Assembly: GCA_023254015.1 (NCBI GenBank)
Contig: JALQYS010000095.1
Coordinates: forward strand, 1 to 8,504
DNA length: 8,504 nt
Origin: Paracoccaceae bacterium
GTDB lineage: Bacteria; Pseudomonadota; Alphaproteobacteria; Rhodobacterales; Rhodobacteraceae
Direction: 5' to 3'
Below, in pieces: positions 1-5,876 of the stretch; the first letter of the stretch is position 1; each line of letters starts with the position of its first letter. The notes beneath the pieces are model-generated. The model did no database searches and had not been told where the DNA came from. It was given only the letters and a program-made list of their open reading frames with translations. The position numbers were made by a program, and so were the translations under genes.

Positions 1-66
1 TTAACCTTTGCGGTGGGAGCAGGTGCAGCGACAACAGTAGACATTGAACCAGAAGAACTAGTATTT
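1..66. other. Low-GC foreign-looking flank abutting truncated gyrA
   Basis: The first 70 bases contain about 44% G+C by my count, against a visibly much higher G+C in the rest of the window. They do not encode the continuation of GyrA on the minus strand: the GyrA reading stops being GyrA-like near base 67-70 and hits a TAG at 58-60. On the plus strand the segment is open in frame 1 (starting LTFAVGAGAATTVDIEPEEL), which reads like plausible protein, but it is far too short to identify. An ACTAGT hexamer lies at 58-63. The segment could be a chimeric assembly end, the edge of an insertion, or a rearrangement. I see no terminal inverted repeat or target duplication that would identify a mobile element. 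Confidence 0.55.
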
Positions 67-1839
67 AATGTTGGCGACAAACAGCGTCGTCACCACGTCG
101 TCTTCCTTGGTCTGCATCGAGGCCAGACCCTTGCCGCCGCGGTTCTGGGCGCGGAATTCGGCCAAGGGCGTGCGCTTGATGTAACCGCCCGAGGTGATGG
201 TCACGACCCTATCCTCGCGCTCGATCAGGTCTTCGTCCTCCATGTCGCCCGACCAGTCGACAATTTCGGTCCGGCGGGGAACGGCGAAGGCGGCTTTCAC
301 CTCGCGCAGCTCGTCCGAGATGATCGCCATGATCCGGTCACGGCTGCCCAGAATCTCAAGGTAATCCTTGATCTTGCCGGCCAGTTCCTCGAGCTCGTCC
401 GTCACTTCCTTGACGCCCAGTTGCGTCAGGCGCTGCAGACGCAGCTCCAGAATGGCGCGGGCCTGGATTTCCGACAGGTTATAGGTGCCGTCCTCGTTGA
501 TCGTGTGGCTCGGGTCGTCGATCAGCCGGATGAAGGGCGCGATCTCATGTGCCGGCCACCGCCGCGTCATCAGCTTTTCGCGCGCTTCGGCCGCATCGGC
601 CGATTGGCGGATGGTTTTAACCACCTCATCCACGTTCGAGACAGCCACCGCCAGACCACAGAGCACATGGCTGCGCTCGCGCGCCTTGCGCAACTCGAAG
701 GCCGTGCGTTTCGCCACCACTTCCTCGCGGAAGGTGATGAAATGCGACAGGAAATCGCGCAGCGTCAGCTGTTCGGGCCGGCCGCCATTCAAGGCCAGCA
801 TGTTGCAGCCGAAAGAGGTCTGCATCGGCGTAAAGCGGTAAAGCTGGTTCAGAACCACATCGGCCGTGGCGTCGCGCTTCAGCTCGATCACCACCCGCAC
901 GCCGATCCTGTCGGATTCGTCGGCGACGCTGGAGATGCCCTCGATCTTCTTGTCGCGCACCATTTCCGCAATGATTTCAATCATGCGCGCCTTGTTGACC
1001 TGATAGGGCACCTCGTCGACGATGATCGCCCAGCGGTCCTTGCGGATTTCCTCGACATGGGTCTTGGCGCGGATGATGACCGAGCCGCGGCCTTCCAGAT
1101 AGGCCTTGCGCGCGCCGGAACGGCCAAGGATCGTGGCCCCGGTCGGGAAGTCGGGGGCGGGGATGATCTCCATCAGCTGTTCCATGCTGATGTCGGGGTT
1201 GTCGATCATCGCCAAGGTGCCATCGATCACCTCGCCCAGATTGTGCGGCGGGATGCGGGTGGCCATGCCGACGGCAATGCCCTCGGCGCCATTGACCAGC
1301 ATGTTCGGGAAACGCGCGGGCAGGACGGTGGGCTCACGGTCCTTGCCGTCGTAATTGTCTTGAAACTCAACGGTTTCCTTGTCGATATCGGCCAGAAGAA
1401 AGGCGGTGGGCTTGTCCATCCGCACTTCGGTGTAGCGCATTGCCGCGGCCGTATCCCCATCCATCGAGCCGAAGTTGCCCTGACCGTCCAGCAGCTTGAG
1501 CGACATGGAAAAGGGCTGGGCCATCCGCACCAGGGCGTCATAGATCGCGCTGTCGCCGTGGGGGTGATATTTACCCATCGTGTCGCCCACCGGCCGGGCC
1601 GATTTGCGATAGGGCTTGTCATGGGTATTGCCGGTTTCATGCATGGCAAACAGGATGCGCCGATGCACCGGTTTCAGCCCGTCGCGCAGGTCGGGGATTG
1701 CGCGGCTGACGATCACGCTCATGGCATAATCGAGATAGGCCGTCTTCATCTCGTCGACGACATCCACCTGCGGGCCGTGATAGGGCACACGTTCGGGCTT
1801 TTTGCCAGAGATTTCAGGATCTTCCGGAGTGTCGTTCAC
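58..1839 (-). pseudogene. gyrA: DNA gyrase subunit A, 3'-truncated
   Basis: GyrA is the DNA-breaking and -rejoining subunit of the GyrA2GyrB2 topoisomerase, which introduces negative supercoils in the cytoplasm. The winged-helix/tower region is complete. Catalytic Tyr136 sits in AAAMRYTEVR. The quinolone-resistance region reads YHPHGDSAIYD at 91-101, with Ser97 and Asp101 at the positions of E. coli Ser83 and Asp87, so the common target-site resistance changes are absent. The GyrA box QNRGGKG at 565-571 starts the C-terminal pinwheel and marks this as GyrA rather than ParC. The reading leaves the family after about Asn590 (TLFVAN), adds Ile-Lys-Tyr and stops at 593. Family members are roughly 850-920 residues, so most of the DNA-wrapping pinwheel is missing. 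The GTG start at 1839 is supported by AAGGCGG six bases upstream. Identity is certain. Whether the truncation is biological or an assembly artefact is open; gyrA is essential, so an artefact is likelier. Confidence 0.9.
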
Positions 1840-1845
1840 GTTGCG

Positions 1846-1852
1846 CCGCCTT
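1846..1852 (-). promoter_or_regulatory. Ribosome binding site deciding the GTG start of gyrA
   Basis: Read on the minus strand this is AAGGCGG, six bases before the GTG at 1839-1837. No ATG with comparable spacing occurs nearby, and the protein from this GTG begins MNDTPEDPEISG, a plausible GyrA N-terminus. The site therefore fixes the start codon. Confidence 0.65.
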
Positions 1853-1881
1853 GCTTGTCGGGTCTAGATATTGGTGCGGCA

Positions 1882-1911
1882 TTTCTACACCGATCAAGCC
1901 TTGGTATGCAA
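1882..1911 (-). promoter_or_regulatory. Tentative gyrA promoter with overlapping short palindrome
   Basis: On the minus strand TTGCAT (complement of 1906-1911) and TAGAAA (complement of 1882-1887) are separated by 18 bases and lie about 45-70 bases before the gyrA start. The match to a housekeeping sigma-factor promoter is only fair. The -35-like element overlaps a perfect inverted repeat, CCTTG-GTATG-CAAGG at 1899-1913. This is a weak prediction from spacing and composition alone. Confidence 0.25.
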
Positions 1912-1919
1912 GGTTCGCA

Positions 1920-1970
1920 GCGCCTCGTCGTCGCCTTCGGCGCTCCTCGGCAGGCCCCGACGAGAAGCGC
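1920..1970 (-). terminator. Imperfect stem-loop between ornithine cyclodeaminase and gyrA
   Basis: CTCGTCG (1924-1930) pairs with CGACGAG (1958-1964). The pairing extends by GCGC (1920-1923) with GCGC (1967-1970) across a two-base bulge. A smaller hairpin, CGCC-TTC-GGCG (1932-1942), lies inside. The structure sits just after the stop of the upstream minus-strand gene and before the gyrA leader, where a transcript end would be expected. No T-run follows on either strand, so it is not a classic intrinsic terminator; it could be Rho-assisted or simply GC-rich chance pairing. Confidence 0.3.
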
Positions 1971-1990
1971 GTCGCGCGCACGAGGAGGGC

Positions 1991-3034
1991 TCAGGCGGCC
2001 CGCATCAGCATGCCGAACAGATCGCGCGGGTCGTCCGGGTCGGCGATCATGTCCAGCTGGTCGCATAGCGCAAGCGCCTTCAGCTTGCCATGCACATAGC
2101 GCAGCGCGCTGAAATCCTCGATGGCAAAGCCCACCGAGTCAAACAGGGTGATGTCGCGCGCGTCCTTGCGTCCGGTAGCGGTGCCGGTGATGACCTGCCA
2201 CAGTTCGGTCACCGGAAACGCGGCCGGCATCTGCTGAATCTCGCCCTCGATCCGCGTTTGCGGCGGGTATTCCACGAATACCCCGGCGCGCGAGAGGATG
2301 TCCTTGTGCAGTTCCGTCTTGCCCGGGCAATCGCCGCCGACCGCGTTGATATGCAACCCCGCGCCGACCATATTGTCGGTCAGGATCGTCGCGTTCTGCT
2401 TGTCCGCCGTCACCGTGGTGATGATCTGCGCGCCCAGGATCGCCTCCTCGGGCGATGTGCAGGCGATAACCTTCAGCCCGCGCCCGGCAAGGTTGGCGGC
2501 ACATTTCGCCGTGGCTTTCGCGTCGATGTCGTATAGCCGCAGCTCGGAAATTCCGCAGACCGCCTTGAAGGCCAGCGCCTGAAACTCGGCCTGCGCCCCG
2601 TTGCCGATCAGCGCCATGGTCCTGGCCCCCCGGGGCGCAAGCCATTTCGCCGCCATCGCGCTGGTGGCGGCCGTGCGCAGGGCGGTCAGGATCGTCATCT
2701 CGCTGAGCAGGAGCGGATAGCCCGTGGACACATCGGCCAGAAGGCCAAAGGCCGTCACGGTCTGCAAGCCCCGCTTCATGTTGCTGGGATGGCCATTCAC
2801 ATATTTGAACCCATAGGTTTCGCCGTCCGAGGTGGGCATCAGCTCGATCACTCCGATCTCGGAATGGCTGGCGACGCGCGGGGTCTTGTCGAACAAGGGC
2901 CAGCGGCGGAAATCGGCCTCGATCTCGGCGGCCAGATCCACCATCACCTGTTCCACCCCGATGGCATGGACCAGTTTCATCATGTTGGCGACAGAGACAA
3001 AGGGCACAAAGGCCTGTTTCGAAGGGGCGATCAT
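1991..3034 (-). CDS. ocd: Ornithine cyclodeaminase
   Basis: The protein is a cytoplasmic NAD-dependent enzyme of the OCD/mu-crystallin family that converts L-ornithine to L-proline and ammonia. It is 347 residues long, close to the well-studied Pseudomonas putida enzyme (about 350). Visible landmarks in order are GFKYVNGHP at 75-83 (Lys77, substrate-carboxylate region), LRTAATSA with Arg120, the dinucleotide-binding turn GNGAQAEFQ at 144-152, and NAVGGDCPGKTEL around 230-241, whose Asp235 matches the catalytic aspartate of true ornithine cyclodeaminases. GGDCPGKTE favours OCD over alanine dehydrogenase or other relatives. The ATG at 3034 follows the arginase stop by one base (TGA-A-ATG), with GGAG eight bases upstream inside the arginase gene, so translation is probably coupled. 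Ornithine made by arginase is the natural substrate, which gives an arginine-to-proline route without ornithine aminotransferase. Confidence 0.93.
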   Translation of the reverse strand: MIAPSKQAFVPFVSVANMMKLVHAIGVEQVMVDLAAEIEADFRRWPLFDKTPRVASHSEIGVIELMPTSDGETYGFKYVNGHPSNMKRGLQTVTAFGLLADVSTGYPLLLSEMTILTALRTAATSAMAAKWLAPRGARTMALIGNGAQAEFQALAFKAVCGISELRLYDIDAKATAKCAANLAGRGLKVIACTSPEEAILGAQIITTVTADKQNATILTDNMVGAGLHINAVGGDCPGKTELHKDILSRAGVFVEYPPQTRIEGEIQQMPAAFPVTELWQVITGTATGRKDARDITLFDSVGFAIEDFSALRYVHGKLKALALCDQLDMIADPDDPRDLFGMLMRAA

Positions 3035-3035
3035 T

Positions 3036-3959
3036 TCAGAAACTCCGGGTCGGGCGGTCGAAGACCTTGCGGCCCATCATGCTGCCCACAAGGTCCACCA
3101 TCAGCTTGGCCGTGCGGCCGCGTTCATCGAGAAAGGGGTTCAGCTCCACCAGGTCAATCGAGGTGACCAGCCCGCTTTCGTGCAAGAGCTCCATCACCAG
3201 ATGCGCCTCGCGAAAGGTGGTGCCGCCGGGCACGGTGGTGCCGACGGCGGGCGCGATGGAAGGGTCAAGGAAATCGACATCCAGCGACACATGCAGCAGA
3301 CCGCCCGCCGCGCGCACCTTGTCGAGAAACTCGCGCAAGGGGGCAACGATGCCGCGCTCGTCCAGCACCCGCATGTCGTTGATCGCAATGTCATGGTGCA
3401 GCAGCGCCGTGTGTTCGGCCGGATCGACCGAGCGGATGCCGAAGAGGCAGACCCGATCCGCCGGGATCGGCGCGGGGAAGGGGGGGAAGGCGTCAAACCC
3501 CTCGCGCCCGGTGACATAGGCCACCGGGGTGCCATGCAGATTGCCGCTGGTCGTCGTCAGGGGCGTGTGGAAATCGGAATGGGCATCGAGCCACAGCAGG
3601 AACAAGGGCCGGTCCTGCCGTGTCGCAAAGGCCGCTGCGCCCGCAACCGACCCCAGCGCCAGTGAATGATCGCCGCCAAGCACGATCGGCAGCCCGCCCG
3701 CGTTGAGCGCATCATCCACCTTGTCGGCCAGAACCTCGGTCCAGCCGATGACCTGAGCCAGATCATGCACGGCCGGGTTGGGGCAGGGTGCCGCGCGCAG
3801 CTCGGGCAGGGCGGCATCGCCCCAATCCTCGACCCCGTGCCCCAGATCGCGGATCGCCTGCGCAATGCCCGCCACACGATAGGCCGCCGGCCCCATGACG
3901 CAACCGGCGCGGCGCTGGCCTTCGTCAATCGGGGCCCCGATCAGGATGCAGTTAGGCAT
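3036..3959 (-). CDS. rocF: Arginase
   Basis: The protein is a manganese-dependent ureohydrolase that cleaves L-arginine to L-ornithine and urea in the cytoplasm. With the start chosen here it has 307 residues, normal for bacterial arginases. Metal-site motifs are complete: GGDHS at 95-99 (His98), DAHSDFH at 125-131 (Asp125, His127, Asp129) and SLDVDFLDP at 225-233 (Asp227, Asp229). GNLHGTP supplies His142, equivalent to the proton-shuttle histidine of animal arginases, and VELNP holds the expected glutamate (272). The N-terminal GAPIDEGQRRAGCVMGP is typical of arginase rather than agmatinase. An ATG eight codons upstream (3983) is in frame but lacks a ribosome site; the ATG at 3959 has GGAG six bases before it, so I prefer it. 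The gene leads a two-gene operon with ornithine cyclodeaminase, divergent from an Lrp/AsnC regulator. The product is certain; the symbol could equally be arcA or argI by local convention. Confidence 0.93.
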   Translation of the reverse strand: MPNCILIGAPIDEGQRRAGCVMGPAAYRVAGIAQAIRDLGHGVEDWGDAALPELRAAPCPNPAVHDLAQVIGWTEVLADKVDDALNAGGLPIVLGGDHSLALGSVAGAAAFATRQDRPLFLLWLDAHSDFHTPLTTTSGNLHGTPVAYVTGREGFDAFPPFPAPIPADRVCLFGIRSVDPAEHTALLHHDIAINDMRVLDERGIVAPLREFLDKVRAAGGLLHVSLDVDFLDPSIAPAVGTTVPGGTTFREAHLVMELLHESGLVTSIDLVELNPFLDERGRTAKLMVDLVGSMMGRKVFDRPTRSF

Positions 3960-3965
3960 GGGAGT

Positions 3966-3969
3966 CTCC
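3966..3969 (-). promoter_or_regulatory. Ribosome binding site favouring the internal ATG of arginase
   Basis: The minus strand reads GGAG followed by six bases and then the ATG at 3959-3957. The alternative in-frame ATG at 3983 is preceded by CCCTGAAAA, which has no purine-rich site at usable distance. This argues for the shorter, 307-residue protein. Confidence 0.6.
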
Positions 3970-4027
3970 GCTGTTTTGATCATTTTTCAGGGCAAGCCTC
4001 GACGAATCCTAGCGCCATTTCGTCCGC

Positions 4028-4049
4028 TTTGCTAAAGACATTGCGCAAA
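4028..4049. promoter_or_regulatory. Candidate operator between arginase and the Lrp-type regulator
   Basis: A dyad TTTGC-N12-GCAAA spans 22 bp in the divergent intergenic region, 22-43 bases before the regulator start and about 70-90 bases before the arginase start. The right half also contains TTGCGCAA (4041-4048), a perfect 8-bp palindrome. Lrp/AsnC proteins commonly bind degenerate dyads with AT-rich centres near their own gene and a divergent target. The location fits; the sequence match to any particular consensus is not something I can claim. Confidence 0.35.
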
Positions 4050-4070
4050 ACGGCAGAAGGATTGGCCCGA

Positions 4071-4502
4071 ATGGACGAAACCGACCAGCGCCTGATTGCG
4101 GAACTGCGCCGGGATGGCCGGGCCTCGCTGTCGGAACTGGCCGAACGGCTGGATCTGAGTCGCGCCACGGTCCGGGCCCGGATGGAGCGCCTGCAAGCCA
4201 AGGGCGAGATCGCCGGGTTCACCGTGCTGACCCGCTCGGATGTCACGGCAGCGCCGGTGCGGGGCCTCATCATGATCGGGATCGAGGGCAAGGGCGGCGA
4301 AAAAGTGATGGCGCGGCTCGCGGGCATTCCGGCGGTGCTGGCGGTGCATTCCACCAATGGCAAATGGGATCTGATTGCGGAACTGGCGACGCAGACCCTG
4401 CTGGAACTGGACGAGGTGATCTACCGCATCCGCAGCATCGAGGGGGTGGTGACGTCAGAGACCAATCTGCTGTTGTCCACGCGCAAGGCCGGCCGGAAGT
4501 AG
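4071..4502 (+). CDS. Lrp/AsnC family transcriptional regulator
   Basis: The protein is a 143-residue DNA-binding regulator of the feast/famine family; these form dimers and higher oligomers and respond to amino acids. The N-terminal winged helix-turn-helix runs from about 3 to 50, starting MDETDQRLIAELRRDGR, with recognition-helix region LDLSRATVRARMERLQAKG. The C-terminal RAM effector domain spans about 63-136 and includes STNGKWDLIAEL, the conserved segment near the ligand pocket. The ATG at 4071 is chosen because AGAAGGA (4055-4061) lies nine bases upstream and because the helix-turn-helix starts immediately; longer in-frame extensions run into sequence antisense to arginase. It is divergent from arginase and ornithine cyclodeaminase, with 111 bp between starts, so it most likely controls them, perhaps in response to arginine or ornithine. 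That regulatory link is inference from arrangement. The stop codon lies one base before the palindrome triplet. Confidence 0.9.
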   Translation: MDETDQRLIAELRRDGRASLSELAERLDLSRATVRARMERLQAKGEIAGFTVLTRSDVTAAPVRGLIMIGIEGKGGEKVMARLAGIPAVLAVHSTNGKWDLIAELATQTLLELDEVIYRIRSIEGVVTSETNLLLSTRKAGRK

Positions 4503-4503
4503 G

Positions 4504-4571
4504 CCGGAGTTTTGCAAAACTCCGGGCCGGAAAATTGCAATTTTCCGGTCCGATTTCTTGCAAGAAATCGG
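4504..4571. repeat. Three tandem perfect 22-bp palindromes, 23-bp period
   Basis: Three perfect palindromes occupy 4504-4525, 4527-4548 and 4550-4571, separated by a single base each (4526, 4549). Each has the form CCG-N5-TTGCAA-N5-CGG. The left arms are CCGGAGTTTTG, CCGGAAAATTG and CCGATTTCTTG, and each is followed by its exact reverse complement. The outer three and central six bases are fixed, while the five bases between differ among units yet are always mirrored, so pairing or two-fold symmetry is kept rather than sequence. The array nearly fills the 88-bp gap between the convergent regulator (stop 4502) and isomerase (stop 4591) genes. A bidirectional terminator or transcript-end stabiliser is the simplest reading. 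No U-tract follows any unit, so it is not a standard intrinsic terminator. Binding of a dimeric protein to three sites is the alternative. Confidence 0.95.
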
Positions 4572-4590
4572 CCAGAAACCAACGGTGGCC

Positions 4591-5367
4591 TCAGGTGCCG
4601 GTAAAGCGGGCAGGCCGCTTTTCCAGAAAGGCCGCGACCCCTTCGCGGAAATCCTCGGTCTGGCCGCATTGCCCCTGCAAGCGGGCCTCAAGCGCCAGTT
4701 GCTTGTCCAGATCATTGCCGAAACTGGCGCGCAGCATCTGTTTCACCCCGCGGTAGGCCACCGTCGGCCCCGCCGCCAGTTGTGCCGCGCGCGCGCGGAC
4801 GTGCGCGGCAAAGCCTTCGTCCGGCACTACCTCATAGATCATGCCCCAATCGGCGGCCTGCCGGGCCGTGATCTTGTCGGCCAGAAGCATGGCGCCCATC
4901 GACCGGGCAAGGCCGATCTGGCGCGGCAGCCAGTAGGACCCACCGGCATCGGGGACCAGACCAATGCGGGTGAAGGCCTGAATGAAACTGGCGCTCTCGG
5001 TGGCCATCACGATGTCGGCGGCCAGGGCCAGATTGGCCCCGGCCCCTGCCGCTGCGCCGTTCACCGCCGAGATCGTCGGGATCGGGCTATCGGTGATTGC
5101 CTTGATCATCGGGACGTATTCCTCGTTCAGGATGCGTTCCAGATCGAAAGACCCGATCGCCCCCGCATCCTGCAGATCCTGCCCCGAGCAGAAGGCCCGG
5201 CCGGCACCGGTCAGCACCATCACCCGGGCCTGCGTCTGCGCGCGGGTCAGCGCGTGCAAAAGCTCGCGGCGCAGGGGGCTGGACAGGGCGTTCATCACCT
5301 GCGGGCGGTTCAGCGTGATGGTGGCGATGCCGTCTGCCAGTTCATAGGTGATCGAGGTGTAATCCAT
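4591..5367 (-). CDS. PaaG-type enoyl-CoA isomerase/hydratase family protein
   Basis: The protein is a 258-residue crotonase-fold enzyme acting on an acyl-CoA thioester in the cytoplasm. Oxyanion-hole segments are FCSGQDL (59-65) and VNGAAAGAGANL (102-113). Aligned by eye to rat enoyl-CoA hydratase, the two catalytic glutamates are replaced by Asn112 and Phe132, while an aspartate is present at Asp140 in IGLVPDAGG. This is the pattern of PaaG, 2-(1,2-epoxy-1,2-dihydrophenyl)acetyl-CoA isomerase of phenylacetate degradation, and of related isomerases, not of a classical hydratase. The C-terminus FLEKRPARFTG also matches that group. No other paa genes are nearby, so the substrate is undecided. 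The ATG at 5367 has AAAGGGAG six bases upstream; an in-frame ATG at 5406 lacks this and adds a non-conserved leader. It lies 61 bases downstream of ccmH on the same strand and could be cotranscribed. Confidence 0.85.
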   Translation of the reverse strand: MDYTSITYELADGIATITLNRPQVMNALSSPLRRELLHALTRAQTQARVMVLTGAGRAFCSGQDLQDAGAIGSFDLERILNEEYVPMIKAITDSPIPTISAVNGAAAGAGANLALAADIVMATESASFIQAFTRIGLVPDAGGSYWLPRQIGLARSMGAMLLADKITARQAADWGMIYEVVPDEGFAAHVRARAAQLAAGPTVAYRGVKQMLRASFGNDLDKQLALEARLQGQCGQTEDFREGVAAFLEKRPARFTGT

Positions 5368-5373
5368 GGCGCA

Positions 5374-5381
5374 CTCCCTTT
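5374..5381 (-). promoter_or_regulatory. Ribosome binding site fixing the start of the PaaG-like gene
   Basis: The minus strand reads AAAGGGAG followed by six bases and the ATG at 5367-5365. It is the strongest ribosome site in this part of the window and rules in favour of the shorter protein beginning MDYTSITYELADG, which is also where crotonase-family homology normally starts. Confidence 0.65.
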
Positions 5382-5428
5382 GGTCGCAGCATAGACGGCA
5401 GGGCAAGCGGCGAAAGCCGAACCTCGCG

Positions 5429-5872
5429 TCACTCTTTCATCAACTGGGCGAGGCGGGCCTTTTCCTCGTCGGTCAGCTCACCCTCGGCCTTGGGCTTGCG
5501 CCGGGTCATGGCAAAGGCCAGCGCGCCGCCTGCGATCAGCATGGCCGGTCCGGCCAGCCACAGGATCAACCCCGACCCGCTGGGGCGGGGGTTGAAGAGC
5601 ACGAATTCGCCATAGCGGGCAACGATGAAATCCACCACTTCGGCGTCGCTGTCGCCGGCCACCAGCCGCTCGCGCACCAGAAGGCGCAGGTCGCGGCTGA
5701 TCGGGGCGTTCGAGTCATCGATCGACTCGCCCTGACAGACCGGGCAGCGCAGGTCGTGGCTGATCGCGCGGGCCCGGGCCTCAAGCGCGGGGTCCGCCAG
5801 CATCTCGTCGGGCTGCACGGCAAGGGCAGGGGAGGCGGCCAGAAGCATCATGCAAAGGGCAAGGGCGCGCAT
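5429..5872 (-). CDS. ccmH: Cytochrome c biogenesis protein CcmH (Ccl2-like)
   Basis: CcmH is a membrane-anchored, periplasm-facing thiol protein of the System I cytochrome c maturation pathway; with CcmF it handles reduced apocytochrome during haem attachment. The 147-residue protein has a signal peptide (about 1-18, ending SPALA), the family's redox motif LRCPVCQ at 41-47 followed by GESIDDSNAPIS, a three-helix-bundle domain to about 95, and a C-terminal membrane segment at about 102-122 followed by a charged tail. It is the short form, lacking the fused TPR domain of E. coli CcmH. The ATG is four bases after the ccmF stop, with GGAG directly before that stop codon serving as ribosome site, so the pair is cotranscribed and probably translationally coupled. 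This order matches ccl1-ccl2 of Rhodobacter capsulatus. Confidence 0.93.
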   Translation of the reverse strand: MRALALCMMLLAASPALAVQPDEMLADPALEARARAISHDLRCPVCQGESIDDSNAPISRDLRLLVRERLVAGDSDAEVVDFIVARYGEFVLFNPRPSGSGLILWLAGPAMLIAGGALAFAMTRRKPKAEGELTDEEKARLAQLMKE

Positions 5873-5876
5873 GGAC

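Noticed and set aside
58..63. ACTAGT restriction-type hexamer at the gyrA junction taken as proof of a cloning join
   Set aside because: A single six-base match is weak evidence and no vector-like sequence is recognisable in bases 1-57.
13..2112. Very long open frame (699 codons) on the plus strand opposite gyrA
   Set aside because: It is antisense to a clearly recognised GyrA, its translation is rich in His, Arg, Gly and Ala without family motifs, and long antisense frames are expected in high-GC genes. Only its first ~20 codons, in the low-GC segment, might be real coding sequence.
3960..3983. Longer arginase starting at the ATG at 3983
   Set aside because: No ribosome site precedes it and the eight extra residues are not part of the arginase fold, whereas the ATG at 3959 has GGAG at ideal spacing.
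3666..4070. In-frame upstream extension of the Lrp/AsnC regulator on the plus strand
   Set aside because: The extension is antisense to arginase and has no homology to the family. The helix-turn-helix begins right after the ATG at 4071, which has its own ribosome site.
4504..4571. Palindrome triplet read as a CRISPR array or an insertion-sequence end
   Set aside because: Units are separated by a single base, so there are no spacers, and there are no cas genes. The units are self-palindromic rather than a pair of inverted ends, and no transposase lies nearby.
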